A stretch of DNA of 64,000 nucleotides from Micropterus salmoides (Eukaryota > Chordata > Actinopteri > Centrarchiformes > Centrarchidae): contig NW_024041150.1 in NCBI RefSeq assembly GCF_014851395.1, positions 38,947,585-39,011,584 on the forward strand, in the 5' to 3' direction. Below, one piece after another: positions 25,204 through 37,800 of this stretch. Numbering within the stretch: position 1 is the first letter of the stretch; every line of letters starts with the position of its first letter. The notes under the pieces are model-generated. The model was not told where the DNA came from, searched no databases, and was given only the letters and a program-made list of their open reading frames with translations. Made by a program: the position numbers and the translations under genes.

Positions 25204-28200
25204 TGTATGTAAATGCTGCAACGTGAACACACCTCTTCTTTTTATACACATTCAAAGTACAAATCCTTTTGTTTGAGGACTTTGACCGTGCAGCTAACTG
25301 TGAGGTGAGGCAGCACGCACACAACAGGTATGTGGGCTTTTCAAATTGTAATTACATTTCATATTCATATTATAAACATAAATAAAGCAGGTCTTTCTTC
25401 TCGACAAACTGAATGTGAGAGTGTAATTTGTCACCCCTCCCCAGTACCGCCACAATGACCTACTGTTCTTCTGTTTTAGTTTGAACTGACTGGTTCAAAC
25501 TAGATCTCTGAGTTTCATTTTAAAAATATGTATTTAATTGTCCACCTTTCCCTGTAAAATTAACCCCGTCTGAATGGTACTTGTGAATGTGTCTCTTTCA
25601 AAGTTTGTAACAGGCAAATTTTTGAGGTTACCATTGGTCAACATTTACTCACAGATTATGCAGATATCATTTTTGATAACTGTGTATTTAATTTTTTTTT
25701 AGCACCCAGGATGGTTCACATCAAGGATGGATTATCTTTCAAACCGCTTGTTGTCATCCTTCTCCTGACACAGTTTTGTGGAGGTACCTTAAACACAAAT
25801 GTAAATGTAATGAAGCCAAGCGTGGTCCAGAAACTTACAAGCCTCCAGTGCACATACAGAATGAGTAAAGAAGAAGTAATTGTGATTCTTGTAGGACTAT
25901 TTGCATATTCACAGAGTTAGATGGCTGACAGTAGTAGACTAACAGGAACAGTATTAAATGTTGTAGACAAATGCTTGGATATGAAAGCTATGAAACTAGA
26001 TTTTCAGAAGCTTTATCTTAAGGCATCAGCTAAAGTGAAACATTTGATCAGTAAGTCTTTCTTGTTGGGTTTCAATCTAAACGATGTGAAAGCAAAACAA
26101 TTCTGCTAATTCACAACCATGTGAGGATGAAATCCCAAAACAACTGCATGTAATGCTTGTTAGGTCACTCATCTCCCGAGTGCCTTATGTTAATCACTTT
26201 AATAATACTAAATGCATGTATGATGAATTACATTCTCACTGCAGACATATTTGAACATATGTTGTTTTGGAGTGATTAGAGTTACAAAGGTCTAACAGAA
26301 ACTATTAGATAAGATCAAAATATATCAAGACTAAGACGACTAGAATAATAAATCAATTAGTCAAATGAGCTTATTTGTGCCTCTAAAACAGTGTTGATGC
26401 TTACAAGAAATGTTTCTAAATCTGACATTGTAACAACACAACAGAACATGCTCAACAGTTCATGTTTATGGTGAATTTGTTTGGTTTGAGAAAAAAAAAA
26501 GTAAAATATACCTACTTTATTCCAGGTCAGTCGCAGGAGATTGGTCAACCTCAGCCCGTCATGGTAATGCTCGGTGATGACATTGTTTTGCCATGTCAGC
26601 TGAAGCCTCCCACAGACGCTGTTTCCATGACATTGGAGTGGGGTCGACCTGACCTGGACCCCAGATTTGTCTACGTGTGGCATGATGGTCAGGAACTTCT
26701 GGTTGACCAAAACAAGGCCTACAAGGGAAGAGCATCAGTGTCCATTGACAAACTGAAACATGGAGACCTTTCACTGAAACTCCCCAAAGTTAACGTCTCT
26801 GATAACGGGATGTACAGATGCTACATCCCAAAACTGGGCAAAGAATATTTTGTGAAGCTTCTTGTTGGTAAGTTAATCGACTGGACTGTACTACATATAG
26901 AACTGTTCTAACTTAGTGGACAATGTGCAATAAATTTTGCCTCTCATAGTCGTGTTTCCATCAATTCAGAGGACATTGCATTGACTTGCATTCATGAGCA
27001 CTTCACCCTAACCTCCTAACCACTACTTGTCTACTCCTAACCCTACCTAACCTAATCTTAAACTAAGTCTTCACCCTAAAATTTTATGATTTACATTATG
27101 TGAACCTGTGTTTTGCCCTACAACAGGAATTCTAGTCCCCATAACATAAGTAATGTTCACAAATATGTGCACAAATTGGGAGCAATTTAGAGTTCACTGC
27201 CTTCAATATGCAGAGAAGCAGGGAGGGAATCGAACCCTGCAATTAATGGAAAATCCGCTCTACCTTAAGAGCCACAGCCACACAAAGTGGGCAAATGTTT
27301 GCCAATGTGTGTATACCATAAAACCTTTGACAGCCTTGATTTTCTCCAACAAAAGTTACTATAAAGTTTGTTGCTTGTTAAACATACACATTATTTCCAT
27401 TTGGTCAGGTCCAAATAAGACCTAAGCCCAGTAATGTTCTTATATTTCATAAAGAATTTGTAGCTAAAATGTTCAAATGGGCCTATACATGGGTCCCAGT
27501 TGGAGGATAGACCATGTGTGTGTGATGACTGAGGTAGAAAGGATGCTGTACATCATTCATGGATTGGATTTGTGTTTGAAATGTCTTCTCTCTCTCTCTG
27601 ATCATCAGGTGCTGTCTCCTCACCTGTTATCAGCTTAGCGGGCATCCATAAGGCCAGCAGCAGTGTGGTGTTACAGTGTGAGTCTGCAGGCTGGTATCCA
27701 GAGCCTGAGGTGTTTTGGCTGGACGGTGAGGGAAACCTCCTCTCTGCTGGACCTACAGAGACAGTCAGAGGTCCTGATGACCTCTATACTGTCAGCAGCA
27801 GAGTGACTGTGGAGAAGAGACACAGCAACAACTTCACCTGTAGAGTCCAACAGAAGGACATCAACCAGACCAGAGACACTCACATCTATGTTCCAGGTAG
27901 GGATGATTTCTAAAATAACACACACACAACTTGTGTTTTGTACAGTTAAGAACAAAGTGTATTTTTATTATTTCAGAGGATTTCTTCATGGCCCCATCAA
28001 GTTGTTCTTCTTCTATTGCCACCAGCGTGTTGTTTTGCTTCCTGTTTATTCTTACAGTCGTCCTTTTTGTCTGGAAACTGAGACAAAACAAAATCGGTAA
28101 GCAAAAAAATAATGTGACTTTTTAATAATGGTTTTTGAACACATGGTTATAATAATATGAGCCGAATCATCGCAAAACAGCATAAAAGTTAACACATTGT

Positions 28201-28974
28201 TCATTTATCAATATTCTGATCACATTATTTAAAATATATTTTCAGTTCATCATGTAGATGAAAACATGCGCTCCATGTTGACTTCTTGTTACCGTCATCG
28301 TAACACCAGTCAAAAAATTCCTTGTTTAAATTATTTTTTATTTCTTTGGAAATTAAATGTTTCCTATAGGAAAAGTATGGTGCAGATATTTCTGTCCTGT
28401 TTGTAAAGGGTAGCCTGTTGTGTAACACTGCTTCTGTTTCTACACAGAGAGGAAGATGCACCACAAAAATACAGATGGACTAAAAGGAGAAGGAAGCAGA
28501 GAGCAGCTCATGACAGAAAGCAAGATAATGAAGGAGGAGCTACAGAAGAAAGGGAAAGAACAGAAAGAGATGACACAGGTTGTGGAGATACTGAAAGACC
28601 TGACGAAGGAACTGGTGAAGCAGAAAGAGCAACTCACCTTACAAATGGAGGAGGCAGAGAGACTTATGGAGGAGAATGGAAATAAGGTTAAGTCAGTAGA
28701 GAAAGAGGTAACAGAAAAGAACGGAGATATAACAGTTAACAAAGCACAGGGATACTTAAAACTCAGACAAATTATTACAGAGGTCAACTGGAAACTGGAG
28801 GAAAGAAAGAAAGGACACCAAGAACTGCAACTGAACACAGATAATCTAATGAAGAGGACCATGGATGAGGTTAATAAAATTGAGAAACAACTGGAGGAGA
28901 TAGAGAGACAGCGAGAGGAGATTCAGAGGAAGCTTGAGTCAGACGGGAGGGAGGAAAAAGAACGACTTCACTGA
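25204..28974 (+). CDS. Butyrophilin/MOG-like receptor: V-set, C-set, membrane segment, coiled coil
   Basis: The untranslated first exon ends at 25327 (ACAG/GTATGT). Coding exons: 25711-25783 (signal peptide MVHIKDGLSF...LLLTQFCGG), 26526-26867 (V-set), 27609-27896 (C-set), 27977-28096 (membrane), 28448-28974 (coiled coil to TGA). All junctions are phase 1; the product is 449 residues. The V-set has both disulphide cysteines (IVLPCQL, MYRCYIP), the tryptophan in LEWGRPD and a butyrophilin/MOG-style FVYVWHDG. The C-set has VVLQCESAGWYPEPEV and FTCRVQQ, also typical of butyrophilins. The 172-residue cytoplasmic part is almost wholly coiled coil; there is no B30.2 domain. Expected: type I surface glycoprotein, probably immune-regulatory. 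The membrane and coiled-coil exons relate it to the three units upstream. It is the most complete gene in the window. Confidence 0.85.
27160..27255 (-). mobile_element. tRNA-derived SINE fragment
   Basis: On the minus strand the sequence carries a tRNA-like head (GGTAGAGCGG, later GGTTCGATTCCC) followed by a piece resembling the common fish SINE body (AATTGCTCCCAATTTG). It lies in the V-set to C-set intron of the plus-strand receptor. Confidence 0.55.
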
Positions 28975-29395
28975 AAGAAATAAAACTCTGTGTCCACATA
29001 CAGATAATTTAATCTGAACAATCTCAGAATTGTACTTAAAATACATTTATTTAGATCACTTCTGTAATTGATTAGCGTTTATTCTTGGTCAACAATGATG
29101 AAAATACACCCCTTTAGTCCTTTGTGGTGTTTTACTACCTGTTTATTGGAATATTGTGATACATTTTAGTTGATTTTTTATTTAATCTCACATTATGTTC
29201 CCATTTACTGAACCAACACTGTACAATGTGTTCCTTTTTTATTTTAGTTTGTTGTTCTGTTGTTGTTTCCTTTGAAACAGTTTATATATTTTTTACAGGA
29301 TTTATTTGAAGATTTAGATTTTTTAACATTACAATGTCTTTAAAAGTGCTTGATCTAAAGTTATATTTTTGTTGACTTTCAATGGTAAAAATTCA

Positions 29396-29396
29396 C

Positions 29397-29425
<29 letters not shown>
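29396..29425. repeat. TG microsatellite
   Basis: About 13 TG units ending in CGCG. Similar TG runs are at 32082-32104, 34780-34808 and 60334-60352. Confidence 0.9.
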
Positions 29426-29427
<2 letters not shown>

Positions 29428-29589
29428 AGAAATGTAAATAGATGGATGAACCTTAATCGTTATTTTGTCCTGGACAGTACGACAAACTTTCACGACAAGC
29501 TTGCTATTCGATGTCAAAATAAACATGAGGAAATCCAGATGTTGGCTGTGTTGGTATTTAGCATTCTCTTTATTGTTATTCATTTTTTT

Positions 29590-30800
29590 ATTTTATTTTT
29601 ACCTTTAGTGCCTCTGTGTGAAGCTCAAGATACAGTGGAAAAGTATAATTGAATGCTCCTTTAATATTAAAAATATTTTGAGATTTATGTGCCTTGGCTG
29701 ATTTAAAAATGCAATTTTTGACCAATCTAAATTAGTTTTTTGAATCTTATATATATAGTTGTTCAGGTAAGTTCATGTGTATGAAGTTTTTGAATTACCC
29801 ATCTATGCATTAACTTTGTTAGGCCGCGTATGCTGTTGGTATGTTATGTGTTGCATATAAAAAAAACAACATAAAGGAAACAATCACCACAATATCCTGC
29901 CAGAAATAATGAAATACTCACATGTGGATTTCTTTAGATTTTTATTTAAATAAATTAAATCTTAACTTTCACTTTTTTCAACACAGACGTTACATGTTAA
30001 CGTTTCCACTGACGCCAAAACTTATAAAATAACTTCATTACTACTATTACTAAACTATATCAGTGGTCTAAATAAAAGCATACTTTTAATCTAGAAGGTG
30101 ATAATTTCTTTTAAAATAGAAGTTGAAACATGGAGAATGGGCAAAATTAAATTCAGAAGACGACATACCTGCTGCATGATGTGTCAGGCTGCACGGCCAA
30201 AAAGTGTAAATCACTGATAAGCTGTGAGCTTAACTTTGCTCTGGTAATTAAATGCAGTTTGCAGCATTAAATTAAGTTTAAACCAGCAGCAACACATATC
30301 CAATAAATGCTATATTGGCTCCATGGTTGATGTACCTGTTAATTAAAATCTAAAGCTGGCAAAATTATAATTCATTTATCAGTTAAACTTTAGACACAGT
30401 GTGTGGGTTGGGTCTGCTCACATTCAACTTTCACTTTGAGTGTTTTTATGAACAGCTGGACTTTCAGCCTGTTGCCGGGCAACTGATCACTAGTATAAAC
30501 TATTACAACTGCAATTAAAACAATCAGGAACAATAGCAATTTTTTTTTGTCTTACCAACTTGGGAAAAGTTCATGAGGTTGTTATGTCTGTTGTCTTACT
30601 GCAGGGGGCAGAACAGACTTCTTTCTGAGGTCTGATTGAAGCCAAGCAGCATCTATAAAACCTCATTTACTCTGTGTGATGTTAATGCTGAGTGTAGAAG
30701 CTCTTCACTAAAGATTTCTGTCTGCAAAACAAACATCCTGTGATCTTTCAGCTGTCGCTCGAGGTTCAGTCAGCCATGTCAACCATCCCCCACTGACAGA
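29590..30800 (-). pseudogene. Orphan receptor first exon and promoter-side duplicate
   Basis: This is the paralogue of 2330-3420. It keeps the minus-strand first-exon donor at 30169 (CAG/GTATGT). The match breaks off near 29590, and no signal-peptide exon follows: the 3' side of the plus-strand receptor gene lies there instead. It could still start a transcript, but with no receptor exon nearby I treat it as a relic. Confidence 0.6.
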
Positions 30801-33800
30801 ATATGTGACACTGCTGATTTAAACACATTCAGTAGTGGAGACATTTACCTGCCAGAACAAACATATTGCATCTGGTCAGCATGATCAAGAGTCCAGAGTA
30901 TGAATTAAAATCCATAACGTGTTTTCACTATTCACGCCTGCTGCCCTCCTGCGACACAGCAAGGTAAACAAAGCATCTCGGCATCTGCTCAGGGCCCTGA
31001 TTGAGAAAACGGGATTACTGAATGAATGAATGAGGACAAGACACCCGAGCAAGACACTTAACCCCTTGTTGCTCCAGAGGCGTGCAACCTCTTGACATGT
31101 ATAGCAATTGAAAGTCGCTTTGGATAAAAGTGTGTGCTAAATGTAATAAATGTAAATTTAATGAAAACTCTGAGTATGTTAAGTCTGAGATTAGGGAAAC
31201 TTGGTTTTCTGTTTCGGAGTCCGAGATCAGATAAACCCTTGATCAGTAACTCCGGCAACTTACAGGAGGAGGTTTACTTTAACAAACTCTTGAGTTTCTC
31301 TCTGACTCCTCCCCTCCTGCGGAGCGTAAAGCAGCCGTCTGACACACCATTTAATTTTCTCATTCATACAGTCAGTATCAAAGTACATATGGGAACACAT
31401 TTATATGCAGAAGGTGAGTCTGGCTGCGTGCTCACATAACCTAATGTACCTAAACAAGCTGGTATTGAAGTGAATGTTCACCACTTGTTCACCTGCTGAT
31501 TTTAAAGGCATCATGTAGTCTTTGTAGCAGCATTTAATTACAGTTACACTATGTTGATATAATGCCAATTAAAAGGCACCAGAAAACAGAAAATGGTATC
31601 TACTCCAGAGGAGGGCAGGACTCACCCACATTTGTTTTGCTTCTTCCATGATGTTTATAATGGACCGTGGTGCAGAAACAGTGACACTGTTACACACATT
31701 TTCCATGTTATCCGTCAGTGGCCAAGATCATCACTTGCACCAGATGTGATAGTTTTTGAGATGTTCTTCATTTACATTTACTCCCTAGTGCTAACCAATA
31801 CCAGAATAGAGCAACTAACATCTACCTAGGGTGTCTGGGGTGTGGTCTGCCTTGAGTGACTCACAAAATACTTAGTATCGAGTTGAATAGTCGACAGTTT
31901 TATTGCCTCAGGAAAACAATAAACACAGCGCTGTAATGTACTAAGAATGAAAATAAAACAAAAAAATTCAGCTGTTTCAGTAATAAAAGAAAATGTCTGT
32001 GTGAGCTGACACTTCAGCTCAATGCTCCTATAAATTGAGGAGTTTGAAACTGAGTTCAGAGTTCAGTTCCTGGTCCTTTTGTGTGTGTGTGTGTGTGTGT
32101 GTGTATAAAGTCTACTACTACCACCCCGGTAGAGTTAATAGCATGAATGTGTTCTTATCTGTATCCTGTCTGAACGAAGTTAGTCCGACGTCCTCGGTGG
32201 CTGGTCCCTCGGTTGGCCACACCGTTTTCACAACCATCCACCGTCTCTTTGGGCTGGGCTCGCCATCTCGGATTCGTCTATTTCTCTCGTGGTAGTCAAA
32301 ATAACCACATGTAATGGCAACTGGTATTTTAGCACTACATATCATACACTTCTACATATCAACAATTTGTATTTTGACATTGACAAATTAATTATTTATC
32401 ACCACATTTATATGTAACATCCCTTTTCCTTAACTGCTTTTAAGGTATTTTAATATTAGCACTTTTTAACATGAATTGAATTAAATTATCAGTGCTAACA
32501 AATTTAACATGTACATCGTAATAAACCAAATCAGACACTGTAGTTGGCTACAGATCATTATTGTGTCATTAGTATTTAACTCTATTAACTTAATGTTTTA
32601 ATACCAACAAAAATGTATGCATTGCACTATAGCTTCAAACACTTCCACCAAGCTACACATTTTCTAACTAACCAAAGCTTGAAGTTATCTGAAGAGTAAA
32701 ATAATAAACTATTAGCTTGGCGCTTAGCGATTAGCGCGTAGCTAGCATTAGCTATTAGCTAACGATCTTTTAAGAGCATAAATACAATGATACAATATGC
32801 ACTAAAGTACACTGAAACATTACACAACAGTCTTATAACCCCGATTGGTTTTTCCGTTAAGTATCTGAACCTTACAGTGTGTTTTTCTGCTCACTGTGCT
32901 TAGCAACAAGCTAGCAAAAACATGCTTCAACTCACCGGAGTTTCAAACGGCAACAACAACCCGACACAGGCTGCTCCTCTCGTGCTCACAGCTGATGCTC
33001 TACTAATGAAGGAGCTTATCAGTGTAGGTACGTGGATATAATCAAAGTTTCACACCATTATGTTGCGTTTACACACGTTTCCAGGACGTTTCGGGAAGAG
33101 ATCTGCAAGGGATGAGAGGACAACACGTGGCACTCTCTACTAATCCTCATACAGTCTGTTCGTAACGCTGGAGTGTATTGCGCTCTCTGGTGGGACAACA
33201 TGGAACTACACTGTTATGGCAATTTTTCCTCGCTTTACTTTTACCAATCTCTTTGCCATCGTGCACAGGCAGGAGTGAAGTTTTTTACGCAGACACACAA
33301 GATGATTTTCCAGAGAGATTATTGCAGTTGAGGTTTGTGGTCTGGTGAGAACTGTTTGTGCTCCCCCTACCTGTGCCTCCCACTTCCTGTCACCTATGCC
33401 CTCTATATACACCCATGTGCATCTAATCACTGCCACCCAGTGTCCAAAATACTAATATAAATAAATCTAAACAAAAATAAAATATCATACCAACAATAAA
33501 CATAAATGGCTCCTACACAGACCTCTAAACAACACATGGTTTTAGTAGCCCTATGTTTCATACAATACAGTTTGTATGAGCCAACCCTTCCAAGATGTAG
33601 CAAAATGCATGATTATAATACGGTAAAATTATGTATTACAGGAGGCTGCAACATCATGTAGCACATTTCTTGATGTTGCTGTTATTTGTTGAACAAGTAA
33701 CAATAATATTCACAATAACATGTGGTTACAAGTAAATACAAGTCTTAATATATCCATCAAAAGAAATCCCATTTATTGACTGGCCTCTCTCTATCTCAGA

Positions 33801-33962
33801 CGATGACATCTTTTGTCCTACATCGGCCACCATAGCTATCCTACACAGGAGGAGGGGAGTGGCGACCTTTAAAATATTAAGAGGCTAAAATACATTTTGC
33901 TGCTGACTCTGTCCACAGCAGTGTATTGCTTAGCTTCCACGCTGGTACAACTCTATACTTCT
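30770..33962. repeat. Segmental duplicate of 53378-53892, interrupted by a 2.66-kb insertion
   Basis: Bases 30770-31018 match 53378-53620 and bases 33677-33962 match 53620-53892, same orientation. Between them, 31019-33676 is absent from the other copy. Apart from one SINE (31030-31160) and a TG repeat, I recognise nothing in the inserted part; its open frames are short and unconvincing. Confidence 0.8.
31030..31160 (+). mobile_element. SINE, 5'-truncated
   Basis: The body and tail match the SINEs at 35707-35890 and 40372-40543: GCAAGACACTTAACCCC, GAGGCGTGCAACCTC, then GTCGCTTTGGATAAAAG and a short AAATG-type tail. The tRNA-like head is missing. Confidence 0.75.
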
Positions 33963-34220
33963 TCAAACTGGGGAAACGCTGACCGACTATGGATAAGCTC
34001 CTCACACAGCCCCATTTAAAAAATCCCTCTCCCTTTAATCACTTGTTAGAGGAGAAGAGATTCAGTTATTTACATATCCTATAGCACAAATAATCTAGCA
34101 AAATGTCAAGAGATGTACAAACATCACTCAACATCACACATAAATTCAAATTTGTATATTTATATATAATAAAAAGTTTTATCTGAAAAAAGCATATTTG
34201 AATTTATGGCATTTTATCTC

Positions 34221-34226
34221 TTTATT
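34221..34226 (-). terminator. Polyadenylation signal AATAAA
   Basis: Plus-strand TTTATT is AATAAA on the minus strand, about 450 bases past the stop codon of the receptor gene at 34675. Other candidates exist nearby, so the exact site is uncertain. Confidence 0.4.
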
Positions 34227-34674
34227 ACACAAACATGGAACGGAGAATCTTAAATTGACATAAAACACTGAATAACAACACGACAAAGGATAACAAAAAA
34301 AATCTACTTTTTAATATACATTTTCAATTCAGCAAAAATAAATAAAAAGGTTTCAGAGTTACATAAACTCACACTTTGGTTTAGAGTTTAAATTATTTTA
34401 GTCTTTGTCTTGAGTTCAGAACTTTCAGACAAAAAGTGTTCTGAATTGTTGAAAATACCAGAAAAACAAAAATGTAACAAGATTTGATTCAACATTAATA
34501 AAAAAAGTCTCATTTTGTTGATTTCAGATCAGGATGTGATGTGATCTCGTGTTCACTGGACGTCACTACAACATGTGTTTTTACAGGAAGATCTGAGTCG
34601 TGCTGTTCCTGATGTTTAATGTTACAGCATTATTTACTGATCAGCATTTTGGTGTGATGGACAGTAACCTTTCC

Positions 34675-34775
34675 TCATGGTCCTTGATTGGCAGTACTGG
34701 TGTTATCGCGCTGAGAGGGAGACAACACACACAGTTTAGTCATTCAAGACTAACTAACTAAGCATTGTATGTACT

Positions 34776-34809
<34 letters not shown>

Positions 34810-37800
34810 CACTTGGGTCTGATCAGTCTCACAAATGGTCAATCAGTGTCTCAGATTTGCTCTCATGGCTAGTTTGATCAGCTTGGTCTCAGTAACAAAT
34901 CAGTGTCACATAGAGAAGATAAAAAAAGATTGATTTGGGTGAAAAGACTAACCTCCTCCAGGTTTTTCTCAGCTTCCTCTGCTATCTTCTGCTCATGGTG
35001 AGGCTGCTCCTTCAACAGGGAGAGGAGAGATAGAGACTTTTTATTTCATGAATTTTTCATCAAGAATGACAAAGGACTATTTATATATATTTGATTTGGT
35101 TTTGCCACCTTCATCAAATGGTTACTACTGGAATACAGTTCTTTATGTTTTGAGGTCATAAGAAAAAAGAATGGAAGGAAAGAAAGTGGTTGATTTTAAA
35201 ACTGTTAATTTATACACACAACAGAGGGTGTCTGTGGGATCAAACAATGAGGAAGTAAAGCCAAAATCTTAGAGTGGTTTCTGCTGTTATACATTGAATA
35301 AGCTTAAGATAAAATAAAGCCATAATTGTGAGAATTAAAACAAACAAATATGTGGGTGGGGAAAAAAAATCTGTATCAATGAAAGATGAACCTTTGTCTT
35401 TGTCTCCAGCTCCTTCTGCAGCTGCTTCTTGTCGTCCTCACTCCTCTGCTTCTCCTCTTTGAGCTTCTCGACCTGAGGAGAGAGATGATAAAAAACAGAA
35501 GATGAGAGACATTTTCTCTAATTGAAGGTGTGAGAATAAACATTAAGACATGGTAGGTACTCCATTGTCTGAATTGTGCAGCATTTTTAACTTTTCATGT
35601 TACAGAAAACAGCAGTTTTCACATCTTGTCTGAGTTTCCTCCCCTGTCCTAGTTCTAGTTTTTCTTCAGGCTGGGGGAAGAGCAAAGATGAAGAAAGACA
35701 AGATTACATTTATCTGACGCTTTTATCCACAATTGCTATACATGTCAGAGGTTGCACGCCTCTGAAGCAACTAGGGGTTAAATGTCTTGCTAAGGGGCAC
35801 AATGGTGGATGGGTCACAGAGGGAGATTGAACCCAGGTCTCTCACACCAAAGGCAGGCATCTTACCCATTGCACCATCACCACCCTTTTTAGATTAGAGC
35901 GAAATGTTCTCTTTCTTTAGACATGTGGGAAATTTGATTTATAATGAAGCCTAAGACAGAAAGAAAATCAAGTCTACTTCAAGGACCATTGTTTTGACCT
36001 GGGCCCTGTTTCCCTGCAGGCTCTGTTGTGCATATTTAATTGCCTGTAATCCATGATATATATTTCTATACATCACAAAGTGTAACTGACAGAAAGAAAG
36101 GCTTTATACTCGGCAATGTATTCAGTTCAGTTTAAGAAAGATCATGTCTGTTGTGATGTTATGCTGTCTTCATTTCTGTATTAGATTTACTGTGTGTGGC
36201 AAACACATGTTTATATAAATAGAGAACATATAGAGAACCTGAAAATGCACTATTAGGAAGGTGGTATTAGAACAATAAGAGATGAATAGGCTACATTAGA
36301 CAGGGAAAGGAGGGGAGTACCACAACAGCATAAACTGGCAAATAAAATTGTGCAAATGAACAGAATGTTGAACTAATTCAACAAGAATTATTTGTTCATC
36401 AAATACTACAATTATTGAAGTTTAATAACTCGGTTCAGGAACAAAGACTTCGCCTCAAACACACCTGATTTTAGCAAACAAAGTATTTAAGCACACTTTT
36501 TCTGTTCTCTTCCCTCTTACCAGATAAAATAAAATAAAAATAAACTGTATGATTTCAAACTAAAAACAAACAAATAGGTTTGTGGAAACAAATCAATATC
36601 AATGACAGATGAACCTCTTTTGTCTTGGTCGCCAGCTGCTTTTGTAGCTGCTTCTTTTCGTCCTCACTCCTCTGCTTCTCCTCTTTGAGCTTCTCGACCT
36701 GAAGAGAGAGAAGATAAACACTGAAGATGAGAGACATTTTTTTCTTATTAAAGTATGTGAGTTAGAAACAATAAGACGTGACAGAAATTTACTCCATGTG
36801 ACTTGTGCAGCATTTTTAAAGCAGCAGTTTTCTACCTTTAGATTAACAAAGTCACAGTTCTGTCTTTGACTGTAAGTCAGTGGAGAAAACTGATTAATGA
36901 CCAGACAGTCTTTCTGCCTCAAGTGTTTTTCTTCATTCCCATGGTAAAGTTACTGGTCCCTGGATATTTTTCATTAATATGAAACAGAGGAAGCTCCAAC
37001 ACCCAAATATCAGACACTGTGACTGTGTACTCCTGCTGCTGCTGACTCAGCATTCAGTTTAACAGAATCAACACCTCAGCAGTGATCAATGAAACATCAC
37101 ATGTACAGACAGGGATTTTGTGTGTGTATGTACTTCTTTCTTCAGATCCCTGTTCTCAGCATTCCTTTTTTCCAACTTTTCTTGAGTTTCCTTCAGCTCC
37201 TCTTTGTTCCTGTCAGCTGCCTCTTTGATGTTCTCATTCTAACAGACAGACAGATGTTGATTAATCAGTAGTGTTTTATTGCAGGAAGCGACAGTCTGAC
37301 CGTTAACATGAGCAAATCTGGAGACATCTCAACAGAAACTGAAAGATTAAGGTGAAAGAAACCTCTGCTGCTCAACATGAAACTTTTCATCATTCTGCGA
37401 GGAAGTAGAGAGGTGAACAAAAACATGATGAGTAATATTTTTTTTTGAAGCAAACTGTTGCCATGCACATATTTAAACTGTCTTGATGTACATTTTTCAG
37501 GAACACCTGTCAGTTGTTCAGGGAGACTAGTATGTTCTGTTCGATTGGTATAAATAAAGTTACTGGTAACTGAAAACATAAACATATCAGTGTTGTGAAG
37601 AATAAGCCTGAAATAATCAGAAGCTACTTTATACATGTGGTGGATTAAAAAGCTTCACATCTTGTCTGAGTTTCCTCCCCTGTCCGTCTCTTCAGCCACA
37701 CTCGCCTCCCCAGCCCTCTGCATTACTCTCTCTATCAGAACATATTCTTTCTCTAACCTCCCCAGACCTGCCATCCTCATGCATGTCAGCTCAGCTTTGC

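Noticed and set aside
32118..32345. Minus-strand 75-codon frame.
   Set aside because: Arginine-rich with no family resemblance; lies in the unexplained 2.66-kb insert. Not enough to call a gene.
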